Below, piece by piece: positions 1-14,147 of a stretch of DNA of 64,000 nucleotides. Each line of letters opens with the position of its first letter. Within the stretch, counting starts at the first letter, position 1. This DNA is from Sipunculus nudus (taxonomy: Eukaryota; Annelida; Sipuncula; Golfingiida; Sipunculidae). The notes beneath the pieces were generated by a model, which worked only from the letters and a program-made list of their open reading frames with translations, did not search any database and was not told the DNA's origin. The translations under genes were made by a program, and so were the position numbers. The stretch is taken from assembly GCA_026874595.1 (NCBI GenBank), contig CM049320.1, positions 35,126,214-35,190,213 on the forward strand, given 5' to 3'.

Positions 1-3000
1 TGATCTTTAAGGTTAACTTCGCTTATATATGAGGTGTTAACAATTTTTAGCTAAGCTGACTGAACATCATCTGAGCTAAAGCGATCTCTCTGTATTCACT
101 CTGCATCTTTCGTCCGTCCGGCCGTCCGTTAACAGGGCACTATTCGTTGGACCTTGAATCTTGAAACTTGACATCCTGGTAGGTCTTTGAAAAACATGAC
201 ATTGATACCCAGAGAGTTAGATGGCACACAATTTGTTTCTATATGGCCTAGAATCTCTTTGGCAACATCCAGGCAGGTTCTACGCAAATACATTTAGAAT
301 CCTTAAACTAGGTCTTAGGTAATAACTTAATTTATTGATACATGCGTCACCTGTATGTCAAATTCAGCTGAGCGTCATGGCCCATGGGAGACACTACAGC
401 GTCTGAAGAACAGCATACATTTCCTTCAATGGGTTACCTAGATTTGTTTTAACCAATTCTCGGCGGAGTGCGAAAACTGGAGCACTCAATCTTCATCTTC
501 AAGGTGAAATAAGCGGAAACGTAAGACTTATTTTTATTAACTGCTGCCAAAACGATCATCTTGGCAAACTTAATATGTATTCTCAAAATCAATACGTATT
601 TCACGGATCATTTCTTGTCACCAAAAATTTAAAAATAAAAATGGTACAATGGATAACAGATTTAAATAATATGACTCCTGCTTCATGTGATATCCGTGAC
701 CAGATAGAATGTATTATACTAAATGATATCACAAAATAATACGAGATTGAACTGTCTTGTGCTTGATAGCGTTACAATTTTGAAACCTCCTTGTTTACAA
801 GTCAGTTGATTACATGCAACCAACTGATTAAGTAGCCAATAGGTAACTTAGCTCATCTGAGATTGTCAAAAATGGGGACCCTATAAATGTGCACAATAAG
901 AAATTACTGGATTGTTTATACTATGAGATATTGAAGATATACATAGGAATCCATTTTGCTGTCAGCATTAACAAATGAACCGAATGATACTAGTATTTGT
1001 AATACAAAGCAGAATGCTGATGCAGCATGTATTTACATCATCACGCGTGACTAGTAAGCTTTCACATGTTAATATTTAAATATCTAGGAGTTCTGTTCTC
1101 TCCAACTCCGAATTGAAACCAAAATTTCAATATGGTCCTGCTGAAAAGTAGAATCTTAAAAATTATCTAAAAGTGCGAATTAAACTGTGGTATAATGTGT
1201 TTATCGGTTATATAGATTATTTTCAGAAAGTCCCTCCTTTCTGGATCGGATATCTTGGGGTCCATTCCAAGACCAAAAATAGAATGCATGCAGTTAAGTT
1301 CTTGGAGGCAACTCCTTGGTTTGAGTAAACTAATTTTCTATTTTAGAATGGGGGGGGGGGGGGGGTTACTACCTAAACTGTATATTTTTCAAAAGATACA
1401 TACGTTATCTGTTAAAAATTATCAATATGCGACACTCTAGATGCCCTTGATTATGTTATAATTCCCTCAAACAATTGGATGATAGGTTAAGAAACACACG
1501 GGTCACGAATATAAAAGAACCGTTAAACAGATATGGTTTTAGATTTGTCTAGTAAGAACAAGGCGTTGGTGATAGAAAAGTGTTTAATAGTAAAATGCAG
1601 GTGAAGCATATTCAAGGCAAAACACTTTATTTATATTTGTTTCTGAGACACAAGGCCTTTTCTACAGCAAATCATTTCTTCTTCTACTTCTGCATAACCG
1701 GGTGTTCCACATTGACAATATCTGCCAATGTAACATGAAAAATGTCTACTCAGCATGCACAACAAACCAACATACTGCATAATGTAATGGATTATTATCT
1801 AGTTTTATCAGATGTTCTTTCATGACTATCTTAATATGATAGCTGCCAGGTTACAGGCGAATCTTTAATTCCAATATAATAATTGGTTAAGTATTAATTT
1901 CAAGCCAAGGGGCCATACAGTTCACTAGTTTTTTATTTAGTATAATGCATTATTAATTTAATTCAGAATAAATTGTACCATGCTAATCTGAGCACGCCCG
2001 AACACCCTCGGATCAGTTTTGAGTTAGTGGGATCTGCTTTTACAGTTTTATAGGTATTAAATGCTTCAAATATTTGCAGCCAGACAGAAAATTTGATTTT
2101 ACCAGATAGAGGCCGTTTAAAACACCCACGGACCATTTTCTAAGTTGTTGGATCTAATCTTACAGACTTACAGGTACTAAATGCTGCAAATATTGGCAGT
2201 TGTTATGGGAAATTCAATATTTCCTGATTGAAACCGTTCAAAACGCAAACGATGTCTTCACATGTCAAATAAAAAAAATGATAATTATATTTTTAATTGC
2301 ACTGATATTGACTCCAACCTTGCTTCTAAGCACAGAAAACATTACACGCAGACAAAGATATACAGAGATTAAACCTTATTTGTGAAATCCAGATAAAATA
2401 ATTAATCGCATAAATAGACATAAACAAAATAAATCATTTGATGGGGAATCTGATTCACAGGGAGTATGATTACCGGGGCTAATCTGATATAGATTCAATC
2501 CTAAACCCAAATATCTTAATCCGATGGTTATCGAAACGAAAGTAATCTGAAAATTGCCATTTTTTTAAATCAAAGCCTTTGTAGCCAAAAGTTTCATGTA
2601 ACTACATGTATTTCATAACGTGGATGAATATGTATAAAGCTTGTAAGTGGCACTGTCTAAAGAATGTTGCATGAACAAGATCAATGGTAGTACTGAGCCC
2701 TCATAGCATCATGTGTCTAACGCACAAGGCCATGAATAGTCCAGAAAACATCAGAGCAAATCTGAATAATTCAATCGATATTCAATATAACCTGAAGGGG
2801 TTTTAACCAGTAAGCCCTGGGTCTCTATCCCAACACACTAAACAGGCATACCTTGAGACCATGTACTTTTTTATAATGTGTTATACTTGCTTCTTGCATG
2901 TGGTGTCATCAATAAGGCTTAAAACTCTATACCTAAAATTTGCTACTAAGGTGCTTTAACGTAGACTCTTCTTTGTTTCTGCAATAGGAATCCGTGAATA

Positions 3001-3847
3001 ATTCAGTAAAACAAATCCAGAACGGTTCGGGAGTGCATACAGCTACCAAAAAAGCCCAGGTCAAACATGGGCCTTTGCAACTCTTACAATGATGACAGAA
3101 AGGCTGATTCGGTCACAACCTTAGGAGTAATGTCAATGTCAAAATTAAATATCAGGTGTAAATTTTTTCACCTGTGACTCAAAATCCGACCGAAAGTCAA
3201 TAATTGCAAATCAGCTGTAGTTCCCGTCGACAGATTGCACTCGTGGATGCTTGCGTCTAAGAACCCCCCCCCCCCCACCCCATTTCTGGCATTGTAATCT
3301 TGATCCAATATCGAACTGGAATCAATTCATCATATAAAGGTATCGTGCCAATGCCTATAGAGATAATGATCAAGATATATCAATATTATATAAAATATTA
3401 TATAGATAGTTCATGTTCATCAATGGTTTACTTATGGTTGTGTTGACAGTAAAATCATTGACGCACAGCGGATGCAGATATTACTTTTTGGCATAGATAA
3501 ATCAATATTATGTAATATATAACATGCTTACATGAAACGACAAAGGAACCATAAATGACCAATAAAGAATGGGCGAGAGGAAAATATAGCACTTTGATGA
3601 TATGACAATAGTAAGGAGCATATATAATTATGAAAGCTAGTTGCCGGATTTTTTAACATATATTACAAAGCATAAATCATAGAAAAAAATTAATGTTGTT
3701 TCTTAAATACGGCAAATGATAAAGAGAAGAGGAAAATCGGTCTATCAATATAATTTTAGGTTAATAATGGGGTGTTCTATACCTTATGTTGTAAAGGTGC
3801 AGCTATGTATTGTTTAGAGACCAATAAAGATATGTAATTGGGTGTCA
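1..3847. repeat. Segmental duplication, copy 1 (3.85 kb)
   Basis: This block matches 9481-13324 almost base for base, with scattered substitutions and short indels. It may continue left of the window, because the match is already running at base 1. Copy 2 begins just after a TGACCTTGACCTTGA motif. The right end falls at a shared GGTGTCA, after which the two copies diverge abruptly. It holds a poly-G run near 1351-1366, a poly-C run near 3265-3276 and no recognisable protein domain. The short ORFs in it are preserved in both copies only because the DNA is. Confidence 0.95.
42..135 (-). repeat. Dispersed TTAGCTGAGCTAA / GGACGGACGG element
   Basis: In reverse orientation this segment has the order: run of GGACGG repeats, an A-rich spacer, CGATC/CGCTA, a GATG/GACTTA block, then a near-palindromic TTAGCTNAGCTAA. 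The same order recurs at 9522-9615, 37600-37694, 55383-55461 and 59503-59602. Class unknown; it may be the conserved end of a longer dispersed element. Confidence 0.6.
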
Positions 3848-4526
3848 TACTTCCTATTACGTATGTTCCTGCACTTTTGGTTCAGTTTAAGGAAACACCT
3901 GACAACCCCTATATTGACGCCCCTGAATGTAAGTCAGCTGTATATGCGATATGTACACAGAAAAGTAACATTATCCAGGACTTGGTGGTATTCATTACCC
4001 AACCCCTCCCCCGAAAAAAGTTCCGCGATATATTAAGAAAAACAAATCATGAAACAACTTTTTTCATTTGTCATTTTTATTATTACAATAATATTATTTT
4101 TAGTTAAACGTTTTGCATATAAACAGAAGTTTCAAAGCTTCGGGCAGACTGTTCTAAATCATATTGGCGGATTTGAAAATCAAACATAAATCAAACTAAA
4201 CTAGTGATTGAAACTTTAATTTAACTTGAAATGAAGGAGTTGCAATGGAATCTGTTCTGTTGAAACAACAGGTTGCACAATTATTTTTTAAAGGCATGTT
4301 GAAATCGGAATCTGGGTCCAGTCAGTTGTATAAATATATGTCACCCTTTGAACTCATGGCTATAGCTGGTACCTAGCAAGGCCCAATAATTTTCAATTAT
4401 ACAGTCTATCAGGATAAACTTTATTATTTATTATAATTAATAACAAAATTAATGAGAAATCAATTTAGATGTTTAAAAATATGCGACATTTTTCTGTATA
4501 GGTCTATCTATCTATATATCTATCTA

Positions 4527-4571
<45 letters not shown>

Positions 4572-5070
4572 CAATAAAGCCTATATTGCAGTACATCCGA
4601 TATATTTCTTATATAGCTGTCCAATACGAATTTCGGAGACGAGAATTCCTCGGTCGGAAACCGATAAATATCGTTCGGATTTGGTGTGAATGAAATTTCG
4701 GATGCGCCAGAATTTTAATCGGAACGACAGAAATATTCGTTCGTGTCATATTCGTTAGGACGCATCCGGTGTGAAACCGCCTTTATATCTATAGGTTTAT
4801 AGGCCCCTGAAACACATGGTGTGAACTTGCGACTGCACCCTCTGGTGTGCTTACAGGAACACTTATAATTATCAAACAAGCTGCAAAGGGACTTTTTTGG
4901 ATTGCATTTGGGTCAAGATTATAGGCCTAATTAAAACCTTATCAATATATTTAAAGTTATTACTTATATAATGTCAAGGATTTTATCATTAGAATTACTC
5001 ACAGTAGGCTACAGATCACAGAGTTGCCATCTGGAAAATTTTACCTCCGATTGGGACCATTTCATCACCT
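3848..5070. other. Non-coding stretch with (TATC)/(TA)n microsatellite
   Basis: No supported gene. The stretch is AT-rich with a TATC/TA microsatellite at about 4505-4569. At 4615-4780 it has a cluster of TTCGG/CCGAA palindromic words (for example ATTTCGGA, TCCGAAAT types), which looks like a decayed inverted-repeat element. Confidence 0.5.
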
Positions 5071-5100
5071 GCGCTAGGGTTGCCAGCCAACCAATAAAAG

Positions 5101-6240
5101 TAGCGGAGATTCTATCACTCATTCATTTGGTAATCGAAAAAAATATAGACTTTACCAGACTGGTTTAAAATCTCTCTGTTATTCTTATCAACCTACCTGC
5201 GCTAGGGTTGCCAGCCAACAAATAGAAGTGCTCCTCCATTGTTGTTCTATCAATTCGCCACAGAAAGATTGACCCCTCCTGTCAGAGGAACTCAAAATAA
5301 ATCTCTCCATACCACAGGTAGGGAAGGGGCTAGCCTACCGCAGGTTGGCATTTATGTAACCATCACTCACTTAGTTTTAAATACATTACACATCTGTAAC
5401 ATCAGAAACGAACAAAACACCTCTATTAACCTCAAATAGGGAGAAGCGGCCGGACTAATTAAAGCTATGTAAAAAAAACATTATACATTACATTCATAGG
5501 CCTATAACAGAAACGAACAATACAACTCTGACTTCCATAAGTAAAAAATAAAACCGGACAAGACAAGTCACAAGCCCTTAATACTGAAGACATATTATAA
5601 ATGTCCGTTTGGGAAGCTATATGATGTGTGCTAAATTAATAGAAAAGAAACAGTCCAGAATGTTGATCAACTGGCTGGCCACCGTACCGCGGGTTCTTTA
5701 ATGGTCCCAAATCCAGGTCCGCAACTAGATTGGTTCGATTCATATCATCCGAATCTACATAAATTCACTTGAATCATTGAAAGCATATCTAATTTGAAAA
5801 CGAAATGAAGTGTGCCTTCCTTCCCAATAAGTTCAATGTAAAATAATTAGTTAAATTTTGAGATGTTGTGCTTGTTTATTCCCTTTGCAATAGATACTTT
5901 TGATGTGGCGTTGTCGGGTGAAAATGGACGTAAAGCTTTTATACATTTTTAACTTGGCATTTCGATGAGGAATTGGTTATTTATAATTGTTTTCAACAAT
6001 ACTTAACATCCACTTTTGGGGAATAAAATCAAGCCATATTTAAGGCCACACAGTAGAAAAAATAATAATAATAATTTTTTTCCGCTCCTTTTAAAGAGGA
6101 TGTGCATTTTCATTAATTATTTTCATGTCATTAAAATCTGATTGTTTGTAAAACCTTTGCCAATAAAATATATCATAACCATTAAATTCACTGCCTGACG
6201 AAACGTCACAAAATCGGAAACCCGAGTGGGTTCCGCCATC
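5101..6240. repeat. 1,140-bp tandem unit, copy 1
   Basis: Head-to-tail copy of 6241-7380. Both begin TAGCGGAGATTCTATCACTC and share every landmark, including CTGCGCTAGGGTTGCCAGCC (one base changed in copy 2), AGTGCTCCTCCATTGTTGTT and GGTTCCGCCATC at the right end. A truncated piece of the same unit (CCTGCGCTAGGGTTGCCAGCC) lies immediately upstream at 5071-5100. Small ORFs inside are not conserved as protein. Confidence 0.95.
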
Positions 6241-7380
6241 TAGCGGAGATTCTATCACTCATTCATTTGGTAATCGAAAAAAATATAGATTTTACCAGAC
6301 TGGTTTAAAATCTCTCTATTATTCTTATCAACCTACCTGCGCTCGGGTTGCCAGCCAACAAATAGAAGTGCTCCTCCATTGTTGTTCTACCAATTCATCA
6401 CCGAAAGATTGACCCCCTTCTGTCAGAGGAACTCAAAATAAACCTCTCCATACCACAGGTAGCGAAGGGGCTAGCCTACCGCAGGTTGGCATTTATGTAA
6501 CCATCACTCACTTAGTTTTAAATACATTACACATCTGTAACATCAGAAACGAACAAAACACCTCTATTAACCTCAAATAGGGAGAAGCGGCCGGACTAAT
6601 TAAAGCTATGTAAAAAAACATTATACATTACATTCATAGGCCTATAACAGAAACGAACAATACAACTCTGACTTCCATAAGTAAAAAATAAAACCGGACA
6701 AGACAAGTCACAAGCCCTTAATACTGAAGACATATTATAAATGTCCGTTTGGGAAGCTATATGATGCGTGCTAAATTAATAGAAAAGAAACAGTCCAGAA
6801 TGTTGATCAACTGGCTGGCCACCGTACCGCGGGTTCTTAAATGATCCCAAATCCAGGTCCGCAACTAGATTGGTTCGATTCATATCATCCGAATCTACAT
6901 AAATTCACTTGAATCATTGAAAGCATATCTAATTTGAAAACGAAATGAAGTGTGCCTTCCTTCCAAATAAGTTCAATGTAAAATAATTAGTTAAATTTTG
7001 AGATGTTGTGCTTGTTTATTCCCTTTGCAATAGATACTTTTGATGTGGCGTTGTCGGGTGAAAATGGACGTAAATCTTTTATACATTTTTCACTTGGCAT
7101 TTCGATGAGGAATTGGTTAATTATAATTAATGTTTTCAACAATACTTAACATCCACTTTTGGGGAATAAAATCAAGCCATATTTTAAGGCCACACTGAAG
7201 AAAAAAAAATAATAATTTTTTTCCTCGCCTTTTAAAGAGGATGTGCATTTTCATTAATTATTTTCATGTAATTAAAATCTGATTGTTTGTAAAACCTTTG
7301 CCAATAAAATATATCACAACCATTAATTTCAATGCCTGTCGAAACGTCTCAAAGTCGGAAACCCGAGTGGGTTCCGCCAT
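6241..7380. repeat. 1,140-bp tandem unit, copy 2
   Basis: Direct tandem partner of 5101-6240, same length within a few bases. At about 7319-7335 it preserves the uninterrupted sequence that a Helitron occupies in the related copy at 14871/17037, so it serves as an empty site. Confidence 0.95.
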
Positions 7381-7590
7381 CTAGCGAAGATTCTATTACT
7401 CATTCATTTGGTTCGAATTATTAATCGAAAAAAATATAGACTTTACCAGACTGGTTTAAAATCTCTCTGCTATTCTAATCATGTGATTATTGTATACATG
7501 TCAATCTTTCAAGTAAAAAATTGCGGCGACCCTGGGATGATCAATTTTCTATGAAAACAGGTGAATATCATTACCAAGACGAAGTTGATT
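7381..7590. repeat. Partial third unit ending in a truncated sushi exon
   Basis: It starts as the third tandem unit (CTAGCGAAGATTCTATTACTC). At about 7480 it switches to a sequence seen elsewhere only at 17195-17300, namely ATCATGTGATTAT, then TGTCAATCTTT(C)AAG. From 7514 it runs into the first half of a CCP-like exon with the codons C-G-D-P-G-M-I-N. Homology to the 17.2-kb exon stops near 7590, so the exon lacks its second half here. Confidence 0.75.
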
Positions 7591-9357
7591 TAAATAATAA
7601 ATCAGCCGGAAACAAATTATTTTCTTGCAAATACACATTTTAACATTAAATAAAGCGGGATGAGAATTCTCTTTTATCAGATCAGTTATGTAGTGTAGTT
7701 TTCATAGAGACGTGATTTGCCGTATTTGATCAAATTGTTGAATATATCGCTTCGCTTCAGAAGACCTTAATTGCATTACGAGTACACTTTTCACTCCAGT
7801 GCTTTTTGTCTTTCACTGAGGGAGAAACAATTTGCTTCTAACACATATCAGTTATTTGATAAGCACAGTAGCTTTGGATGTCAGGAAGTTGTTAAAATTG
7901 AAACATAAGATATGAACAATTCAGAAGGGGCATTAGAGCCAGTGGAAGACACTTATTTGTTATATACATGTATATTTATAACTACAAAGAAGCCGTATTC
8001 TGAACTGTATTTCGCTGAGGCCGTGTTGCTTAAGTTGGTGTTTTGCACGGATATACCTTACCGTTCCTTATTATCGGACGCAGATACGTTATATTGTTAT
8101 TGCTACCCATCTTACGTTGTTGAGACGGAGATAAAAGCACAAGGAATATATATCGCTGTGAGAACTTTATGCTCGGTTAGTCTGATACTAGAAAAGTGGG
8201 ATCATGGATTTTTTTTTCTAATTGATACCAAAGGGCAGGAAATGGATTAGCCTTGCAGTGATGTATAAACAAAAGCATTCAAGAAAACAGGCAAAGCCGA
8301 TTTAATAATCATGTTTGTTCATCCCTGTACCGTCTGAGTTCAAGTACTTGTTGCTTTGCACTGATCAGCAAAAAGGAATGGAGCACGTTCAGGAAGGCCT
8401 AAAGCCCTCCGGTTTTTGATTTTCCTATTGATTTTGTTACTCTCAGGGAAATTACAAAGCAGGACGTCTGCAGTCAACCATGCATCTTGTGGAATCATTT
8501 TTTTTATGGATTATGGATCTAGCGACGGTCGAACAAGAGACCTCTAACTGCGAAAGCCAAGGCTAATCCATCATGTGTCGTCCTACCCTGAGCAGAATAT
8601 TTGAATTTTCATCTTTTGCGATAGTGAGCAGGGGACGTGAATCTTCGAAGTCCAATGTCGTATCAACTAAGTATTGTCAAAGCTTAATGCTTACGTTTGG
8701 TGATTAGAAGCCGTTTTAAGGCTTTTGAAATTGAGATCTTGATTGTGCTGAAAGGTATATTTAATGTCGATACACTCTAATGGTAATGTGTCATTCGGAT
8801 TCTATGATATAAATGAGGCTAAACAGGCCGGTAAAATTGATGATCATTTCACACAGACACTTATTTTGGTTGGTGTATAATTTATTCTTCAATGTACAGA
8901 TCAGTTATGAAAATAAAAAAAAATTCTTTCCCTCCAAAGATATGTTATCACATGTTTCTTTTAAGGTGTTTTAAAAATTCTGTCACGAGAAATATCTCAT
9001 AAAAGAAGTGGTGGACTTGTGAATTGTTTAGAAAACATAGCAAGAAATAACAATTTCAAAGCAAGATATAATCATATAATGTCATACTCAAGACTTATTT
9101 TTGAATGATTACGACTAGTTAAGAAACACGCGGCAACGGGTACCGGTTATGTTTCATAAAAATTTTAATAATGCGATCAGCACTCTTGTCTTTGTCTTTG
9201 TCAAGGCGATAAACATTTAAAGAAAAACACCACGCAAACATAATGCAAATGCAATGCAATGCAAGCATAAAAATGAAACCTTCGACAAACTTCAGTTTTC
9301 TTGGTGACCAAAAATATTCCAGAGAAAGAGCTGCAATTCAGTAATTAATGTGCATAA

Positions 9358-9410
<53 letters not shown>

Positions 9411-9480
9411 ATTGCACTTAAATTGGTTACACATTTTTAACAAAGTTTCGGAAGAGTTCGAAAACTTGTGACCTTGACCT
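7591..9480. other. Unassigned stretch; one orphan ORF; (AT)n at 9361-9402
   Basis: Nothing recognised. An ATG-initiated 112-codon reading frame at 7912-8250 (+) has no signal peptide, no recognisable domain and a composition typical of random AT-rich DNA, so it is not called a gene. An (AT)n microsatellite fills 9361-9402. Just before 9481 the sequence GTGACCTTGACCTTGA forms the left edge of segmental duplication copy 2. Confidence 0.5.
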
Positions 9481-12400
9481 TGATCTTTGAGGTTAACTTC
9501 ACTTATATATGAGGTGTTAACAATTTTTAGCTAAGCTGACTGAACATCATCTGAGCTAAAGCGATCTCTCTGTATTCACTCTGCATCTTTCGTCCGTCCG
9601 GCCGTCCGTTAACAGGGCACAATTCGTTGGACCTAGAATCTTGAAACTTGACATCCTGGTAGGTCTTTGAAAAACATGACATTGATACCTAGAGAGTTAG
9701 ATGGCACACAATTTGTTTCTATATGGCCTAGAATCTCTTTGGCAACATCCAGGCAGGTTCTACGCAAATACATTTAGAATCCTTAAACTTGGTCTTCGGT
9801 AATAACTTAATTTATTGATACATGCGTCACCTGTATGTCAAATTCAGCTGAGCGTCATGGCCCATGGGAGACACTACAGCGTCTGAAGAACAGCATACAT
9901 TTCCTTCAATGGGTTACCTAGATTTGTTTTAACCAATTCTCGGCGGAGTGCGAAAACTGGAGCACTCAATCTTTATCTTCAAGGTAAAATAAGCGGAAAC
10001 GTAAGACTTATTTTTATTAACTGCTGCCAAAACGATCATCTTGGCAAACTTAATATGTATTCTCAAAATCAATACGTATTTCACGGATCATTTCTTGTCA
10101 CCAAAAATTTAAAAATAAAAATGGTACAATGGATAACAGATTTAAATAATATGACTCCTGCTTTATGTGATATCCGTGACCAGATAGAATGTATTAAACT
10201 AAATGATATCACAAAATAATACGAGATTGAACTGTGTTGTGCTTGATAGCGTTACAATTTTGAAACCTCCTTGTTTACAAGTCAGTTGATTACATGCAAC
10301 CAACTGATAAAGTAGCCAATAGGTAACTTAGCTCATCTGAGATTGTCAAAAATGGGGACCCTATAAATGTGCACAATAAGAAATTACTGGATTGTTTATA
10401 CTATGAGATATTGAAGATATACATAGGAATCCATTTTGCTGTCAGCATTAACAAATGAACCGAATGATACTAGTATTTGTAATACAAAGCAGAATGCTGA
10501 TGCAGCATGTATTTACATCATCACGCGTGACTAGTAAGCTTTCACATGTTAATATTTAAATATCTAGGAGTTCTGTTCTCTCCAACTCTGAATTGAAACC
10601 AAAATTTCAATATGGTCCTGCTGAAAAGTAGAATCTTAAAAATTATCTAAAAGTGCGAATTAAACTGTGGTATAATGTGTTTATCGGTTATATAGATTAT
10701 TTTCGAAAAGTCCCTCCTTTCTGGATCGGATATCTTGGGGTCCATTCCAAGACCAAGAATAGAATGCATGCAGTTAAGTTCTTGGAGGCAACTCCTTGGT
10801 TTGAGTAAACTAATTTTCTATTTTAGAATGGGGGGGGGGGGGGGGGGGTTACTACCTAAACTGTATATTTTTCAAAAGATACATACGTTATCTGTTAAAA
10901 ATTATCACTATGCGACACTCTAGATGCCCTTGATTATGTTATAATTCCCTCAAACAATTAGATGATATGTGAAGAAACACATGGGTCGAGGATATAAAAG
11001 AACCGTCAAGCAGATATGGTTTTAGATTTGTCTAGTAAGAACAAGGCGTTGGTGATAGAAAAGTGTTTAATAGTAAAATGCAGGTGAAGCATATTCAATG
11101 CGAAACACTTTATTTATATTTGTTTCTGAGACACAAGGCCTTTTCTACAGCAAATCATTTCTTCTTCTACTTCTGCTTAAACGGTGTTCCACATTGACAA
11201 TATCTGCCAATGTAACATGAAAAATGTCTACTCAGCATACACAACAAACCAACATACTGCATAATGTAATGGATTATTATCTAGTTTTATCAGATGTTCT
11301 TTCATGACTATTTTAATATGATAGCTGCCAGGTTACAGGCGAATCTTTAATTCCAATATAATAATTGGTTAAGTATTAATTTCAAGCCAAGGGGCCATAC
11401 AGTTCACTAGTTTTTATTTAGTATAATGCATTATTAATTTAATTCAGAATAAATTGTACCATGCTAATCTGAGCACGCCCGAACACCCTCGGATCAGTTT
11501 TTGAGTTAGTGGGATCTGCTTTTACAGTTTTATAGGTATTAAATGCTTCAAATATTTGCAGCCAGACAGAAAATTTGATTTTACCAGATTGAGACCGTTT
11601 AAAACACCCACGGACCAGTTTCTAAGTTTGTTGGATCTAATCTTACAGACTTTCAGGTACTAAATGCTGCAAATATTGGCAGCTGTTATGGGAAATTCAA
11701 TATTACCTGATTGAAACCGTTCAAAACGCAAATGATGTCTTCACATGTCAAATAAAAAAAATGATAATTATATTTTCAATTGCACTGATATTGACTGCAA
11801 CCTTGCTTCTCAGCACAGAAAACATTACACGCAGACAAAGATATACAGAGATTAAACCTTATTTGTGAAATCTAGATAAAATAATTAATCGCATAAATAG
11901 ACATAAACAAAAAATCATTTGATGGGGAATCTGATTCACAGGGAGTATGATTACCGGGGCTAATCTGAAATAGATTCAATCCTAAACCCAAATTTCTTAA
12001 TATGATGGTTATCGAAACGAAAGTAATCTGAAAAGTGTCATTTTTTTCAATCAAAGCCTTTGTAGCCAAAAGTTTCATGTAAATACATGTATTTCATAAC
12101 GTGGATGAATATGTATAAAGCTTGTAAGTGGCACTGTCTAAAGAATGTTGCATGAACAAGATCAATGGTAGTACTGAGCCCTCATAGCATCATGTGTCTA
12201 ATGCACAAAGCCATGAATAATCTAGAAAACATCAGAGCAAATCTGAACAAGTCCATCGATATTCAATATAACCTGATGGGGTTTTAACCAGTAAGCCCCG
12301 GGTCTATATTCCAACACACTAAACAGGCATACCTTGAGACCATGGACTTTTTTATAAATTGTTATACGGAGCTTCTTGCATGTGGTGTTATCAATTAGGC

Positions 12401-13324
12401 TTAAAACTCAAGACCTTAAATTTGCTACTAAGGTGCTTTTACGTAGATTCTTCTTTGTTTCTGCAGTAGGAATCCGTGAATAATTCAGTAAAACAAATAC
12501 AGAACGGTTCGGGAGTGCATCCAGCATACACCAAAAAAAAGCCCAGGTCAAACATGGGCCTTTGCAACTCTTACAATGATGGCAGGAAGGCTGATTCGGT
12601 AACAACCTTAAAAGTAATGTCAATGTCAAAATTAAATATCAGGTATTAATCTGTCACCTGTGACTCATAATCCGACCAAAGGTCAATATTTGCAGATCAG
12701 CTGTAGTTCTCGTCGACAGATTGCAATCGTTGACGCTTGCGTCTAAGAACCCCCCCCCCCCCCATTCGAGCATTGTAATCTTGATCGAAATATCGAACTG
12801 GAATCAATTCATGATATAAAAGTATTCTGCCAATGCCTATAGAGATAATGACCAAGATATATCAATATTATATAAAATATTATACAGATAGTTCATGTTC
12901 ATCAATGGTTTACTCATGGTCGTGTTGACAGTCAAATCATTGACGCACAGCAGATACAAATATTAGTTTTAGGCATGGATAAATCAGTTATGTTATATAT
13001 AACATGCTTACATGAAACGACAACGGAACTAATGACCAATAAAGAACTGGTTATAGGAAAATATAACACTTAGATGATGATATGACAATAGTAAGGAGCA
13101 TGTATAATTATGAAGGCTAGTTGCCGGATTTGTTAACATATATTACAAAGCAGAAAATCATAGAAAAAAAATCAATGGTGTTTCTTAAACACGGCAAATG
13201 ATAAAGAGGAAAATCGGTCCATCCATATAATTTTAGGTTAATAATGGGGTGTTCTATACCTTATGTTGTAAAGGTGCCGCTATGTCTTGTTTAGAGACCA
13301 ATAAAGATATGTAATTAGGTGTCA
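9481..13324. repeat. Segmental duplication, copy 2 (3.84 kb)
   Basis: Direct-orientation partner of 1-3847, offset by 9,480 bp. The poly-G run (about 10831-10848) is longer than in copy 1, and small indels accumulate toward the right end. The right boundary at 13324 abuts a segment (about 13330-13400) that resembles 38283-38350, so a dispersed repeat lies at the breakpoint. Eye-level identity is very high, which suggests a recent event or an uncollapsed assembly of two haplotypes. Confidence 0.95.
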
Positions 13325-13582
13325 AACTACAGAATATTACTTATTCTATGAAGTCCCCACCACAAGACACCCATGTTTAAATAATTTGCATTAAAACAAC
13401 TGTCTATGACGAGTGGAAGTGGCGATAAAAATAACAAGGAAACGTTACACACAGACAGGTATTTCCTCAGCCAAAAGTGCCAATATCTGGAGGCAGAAAT
13501 CATGCCCAAACTATACTACACTGAATTCAAGAAAACCTTCAAATATACATTTGATTTCTTTGACATTTGGAAAACTAGTAGA

Positions 13583-13586
<4 letters not shown>

Positions 13587-13624
<38 letters not shown>
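13587..13624. repeat. (AT)n microsatellite
   Basis: Uninterrupted AT dinucleotide run. It creates artificial Tyr-Ile reading frames in both plus-strand phases, which were discounted. Confidence 0.95.
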
Positions 13625-13627
<3 letters not shown>

Positions 13628-14147
13628 TTAACGTTGAAACCCCTCTATAGCGAATAGTCCGGAAACCGGACGATTGGTACATTAAAGCAGGGTGTCCACC
13701 CAAAAGGGGCGGAGGGGGGGGGGCAGTTGACCGGACCTGTTGCAGCTAAATGTCAGAGATTTAGGTGAGAGACACAAATTTTCATAAAATGCATTTTTTC
13801 ATATTTCTGTTTCTTTCACATGCCTTATAAATTGTGCCATTAACGACATGTTGGACAATAATTCCTAGCATTTAATAATTGCAGTGATATTTACTCGTAA
13901 TCGGGAATTTAACATATGTCGATCTAAATTCTTCATACTGTATTTTTTTAATATATGTAATGTTAAATATAATGAAATAGAACAAACATGACAACCCAGT
14001 GACAGGAGTGTTTTGTTGTTGTATTTGCTTAACTTCACTATATGCAAACGATCCATTATTATTTTTTTTCCACTTCAAGCTTTATTGCATTGTTAACCTG
14101 AGAGGGTCGACAACCAAAAGTATACTCAAGTTGCGTCCCCGGATAAT

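Noticed and set aside
1255-1440. Conserved small ORF present in both segmental copies (also 10735-10923)
   Set aside because: It crosses a poly-G tract of variable length, starts without a supported ATG context and is conserved only because the surrounding DNA is.
7912-8250. 112-codon ATG ORF
   Set aside because: No domain, no signal peptide, no repeat or paralogue in the window, and chance length in AT-rich DNA; kept only as a note.
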